Below, piece after piece: positions 63,010 to 64,000 of a DNA stretch of 64,000 nt. The stretch is from Paraescarpia echinospica (lineage: Eukaryota; Annelida; Polychaeta; Sabellida; Siboglinidae). The stretch spans positions 62,001-126,000 of the forward strand of contig JAHLWY010000204.1 of the NCBI GenBank assembly GCA_020002185.1. The letters run 5' to 3'. A model generated the notes under the pieces. That model searched no databases, was not told the DNA's origin, and saw nothing but the letters and a program-made list of their open reading frames with translations. How positions within the stretch are numbered: the first letter of the stretch is position 1; each line of letters opens with the position of its first letter. A program made the position numbers and the translations under genes.

Positions 63010-64000
63010 ACTGTAACAAGAGAAACACACATCAACATTGTTACATTGTGAGAGCGTCACCCCATCTCTTGATTAGACTGTAACAAGAGAAACACACATA
63101 AACATTGTTACACTGTGAGAGTGTCATCCCGTCCCCTGATTAAACTGTAACAAGAGAAATACATATAAACATTGTTACACCGTGAGAGTGTCACCCCGTC
63201 TCTTGATTAGACTGTAACAAGAGAAAAACACATCAACATTGTTACATTGTGAGGGCGTCACCTCTCTCTTGATTAGACTGTAACAAGAGAAAAACACAAA
63301 AACATTGTTACATTGTGAGGGCGTCACCCCGTCTCTTGATTAGACTGTAATAAGAGAAACACACATAAACATTGTTACATTGTGAGGGCATCACCCCATC
63401 TCTTGATTAGACTGTAACAAGAGAAACACACATAAACATTGTTACACTGTGAGAGTGTCATCCCGTCCCTTGATTAGACTGTAACAAGAATAAACACACA
63501 TCAACATTGTTACATTGTGAGGGCGTCACCCCGTCTCTTGATTAGACTGTAACAAGAGAAAACACATCAACATTGTTACATTGTGAGGGCGTCACCCCGT
63601 CTCTTGATTAGACTGTAACAAGAGAAAAATACAAAAACATTGTTACATTGTGAGGGCGTCACCCCATCTCTTGATTAGACTGTAAAAAGAGAAACACACA
63701 TAAACATTGTTACATTGTGAGGGCGTCACCCCATCTCTTGATTAGACAATAACAAGAGAAACACACATAACCATTGTTACATTGTGAGGGCGTCACCCCG
63801 TCTCTTGATTAGACTGTAACAAGAGAAACACACATAACAATTGTTACACTGTGAGAGCTTCACCAGGTCTCTTGATTCGACTGTAACAAGAGAAACACAC
63901 ATCAACATTGATACATTGTGAGAGCGTCACCCCATCTCTTGATTAGACTGTAACAAGAGAAATACACATAAACATTGTTACACTGTGAGAGTGTCATCCC
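63010..64000 (-). repeat. 67-bp satellite array, inverted orientation
   Basis: About 15 monomers of the same satellite, now on the minus strand ('gattagactgtaacaagag' is the reverse complement of the plus-strand unit), continuing past the window edge. Subtypes include reverse-complement forms of 'gtatcaatg', 'gtcgaatc', 'ttattg' and 'tttttgtattttt'. The part at 63,440-64,000 mirrors 60,670-61,220. One unit near 63,260 reads 'cacctctctcttg', a local variant. Confidence 0.96.

Noticed and set aside
61694..63016. Target-site duplication around the LINE
   Set aside because: Only TGTAA is common to both edges, and in the satellite it appears in both orientations because of the TGTAACAA/TTGTTACA dyad. 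It is too short and too expected to count.
1..64000. tRNA, rRNA or telomeric repeats
   Set aside because: No tRNA cloverleaf or rRNA-like sequence was noticed and no telomere-type hexamer tract is present. Everything outside the LINE is explained by the 67-bp monomer.

Overview
The window is almost entirely one eukaryotic satellite DNA. From base 1 to about 61,700 it is an uninterrupted head-to-tail array of a 67-bp monomer (about 920 copies; 113-179 is a typical unit), with no unique sequence and no cellular gene. The only non-satellite DNA is at about 61,701-63,009. It is the 3' part of a non-LTR (LINE-type) retrotransposon: the reverse transcriptase C-terminal half with two in-frame stops, a 3' UTR with a strong stem-loop, AATAAA and a (TCTG)6 tail. 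From 63,010 to 64,000 the same satellite resumes in the opposite orientation. The satellite-plus-LINE content and the AT-rich invertebrate-style LINE suggest a metazoan, possibly a marine invertebrate. I cannot name the species.

Layout: the array is a patchwork of higher-order blocks built from perhaps 15-20 monomer subtypes in recurring order. Three modules recur about 20-26 times each: one marked by 'gtaagaatg', one by 'gtatcaatg' then 'gtcgaatcaag', and one by 'gtgtggttctc' then 'cctggttacgc'. On top of this are larger duplications whose copies share private variants. A 4,155-bp near-identical tandem duplication lies at about 745-9,054, and a roughly 2.7-kb series at about 35.1-43 kb. An 8-monomer tandem lies at 39.8-40.9 kb and a 7-monomer tandem at 52.5-53.5 kb. 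Dispersed paired blocks lie up to 48.6 kb apart. Some subtypes (68-bp units with an extra T, 'ctctcaatg', 'cagagtaacaatg') were noticed only from about 37 kb on, so the array has regional subfamilies.

Nothing here forms an operon or pathway. Most plausibly this is constitutive heterochromatin (centromeric, pericentromeric or subtelomeric; the sequence alone cannot say which) that grew by unequal exchange and was hit by a 5'-truncated LINE. The points most worth a second look are the orientation flip exactly at the LINE, the inverted mirror block on its far side, the overlapping dyads in every monomer, the splice-site-like layout of the monomer, and several indel-rich islands that may be consensus errors. 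All duplication boundaries and counts were read by eye and are approximate.
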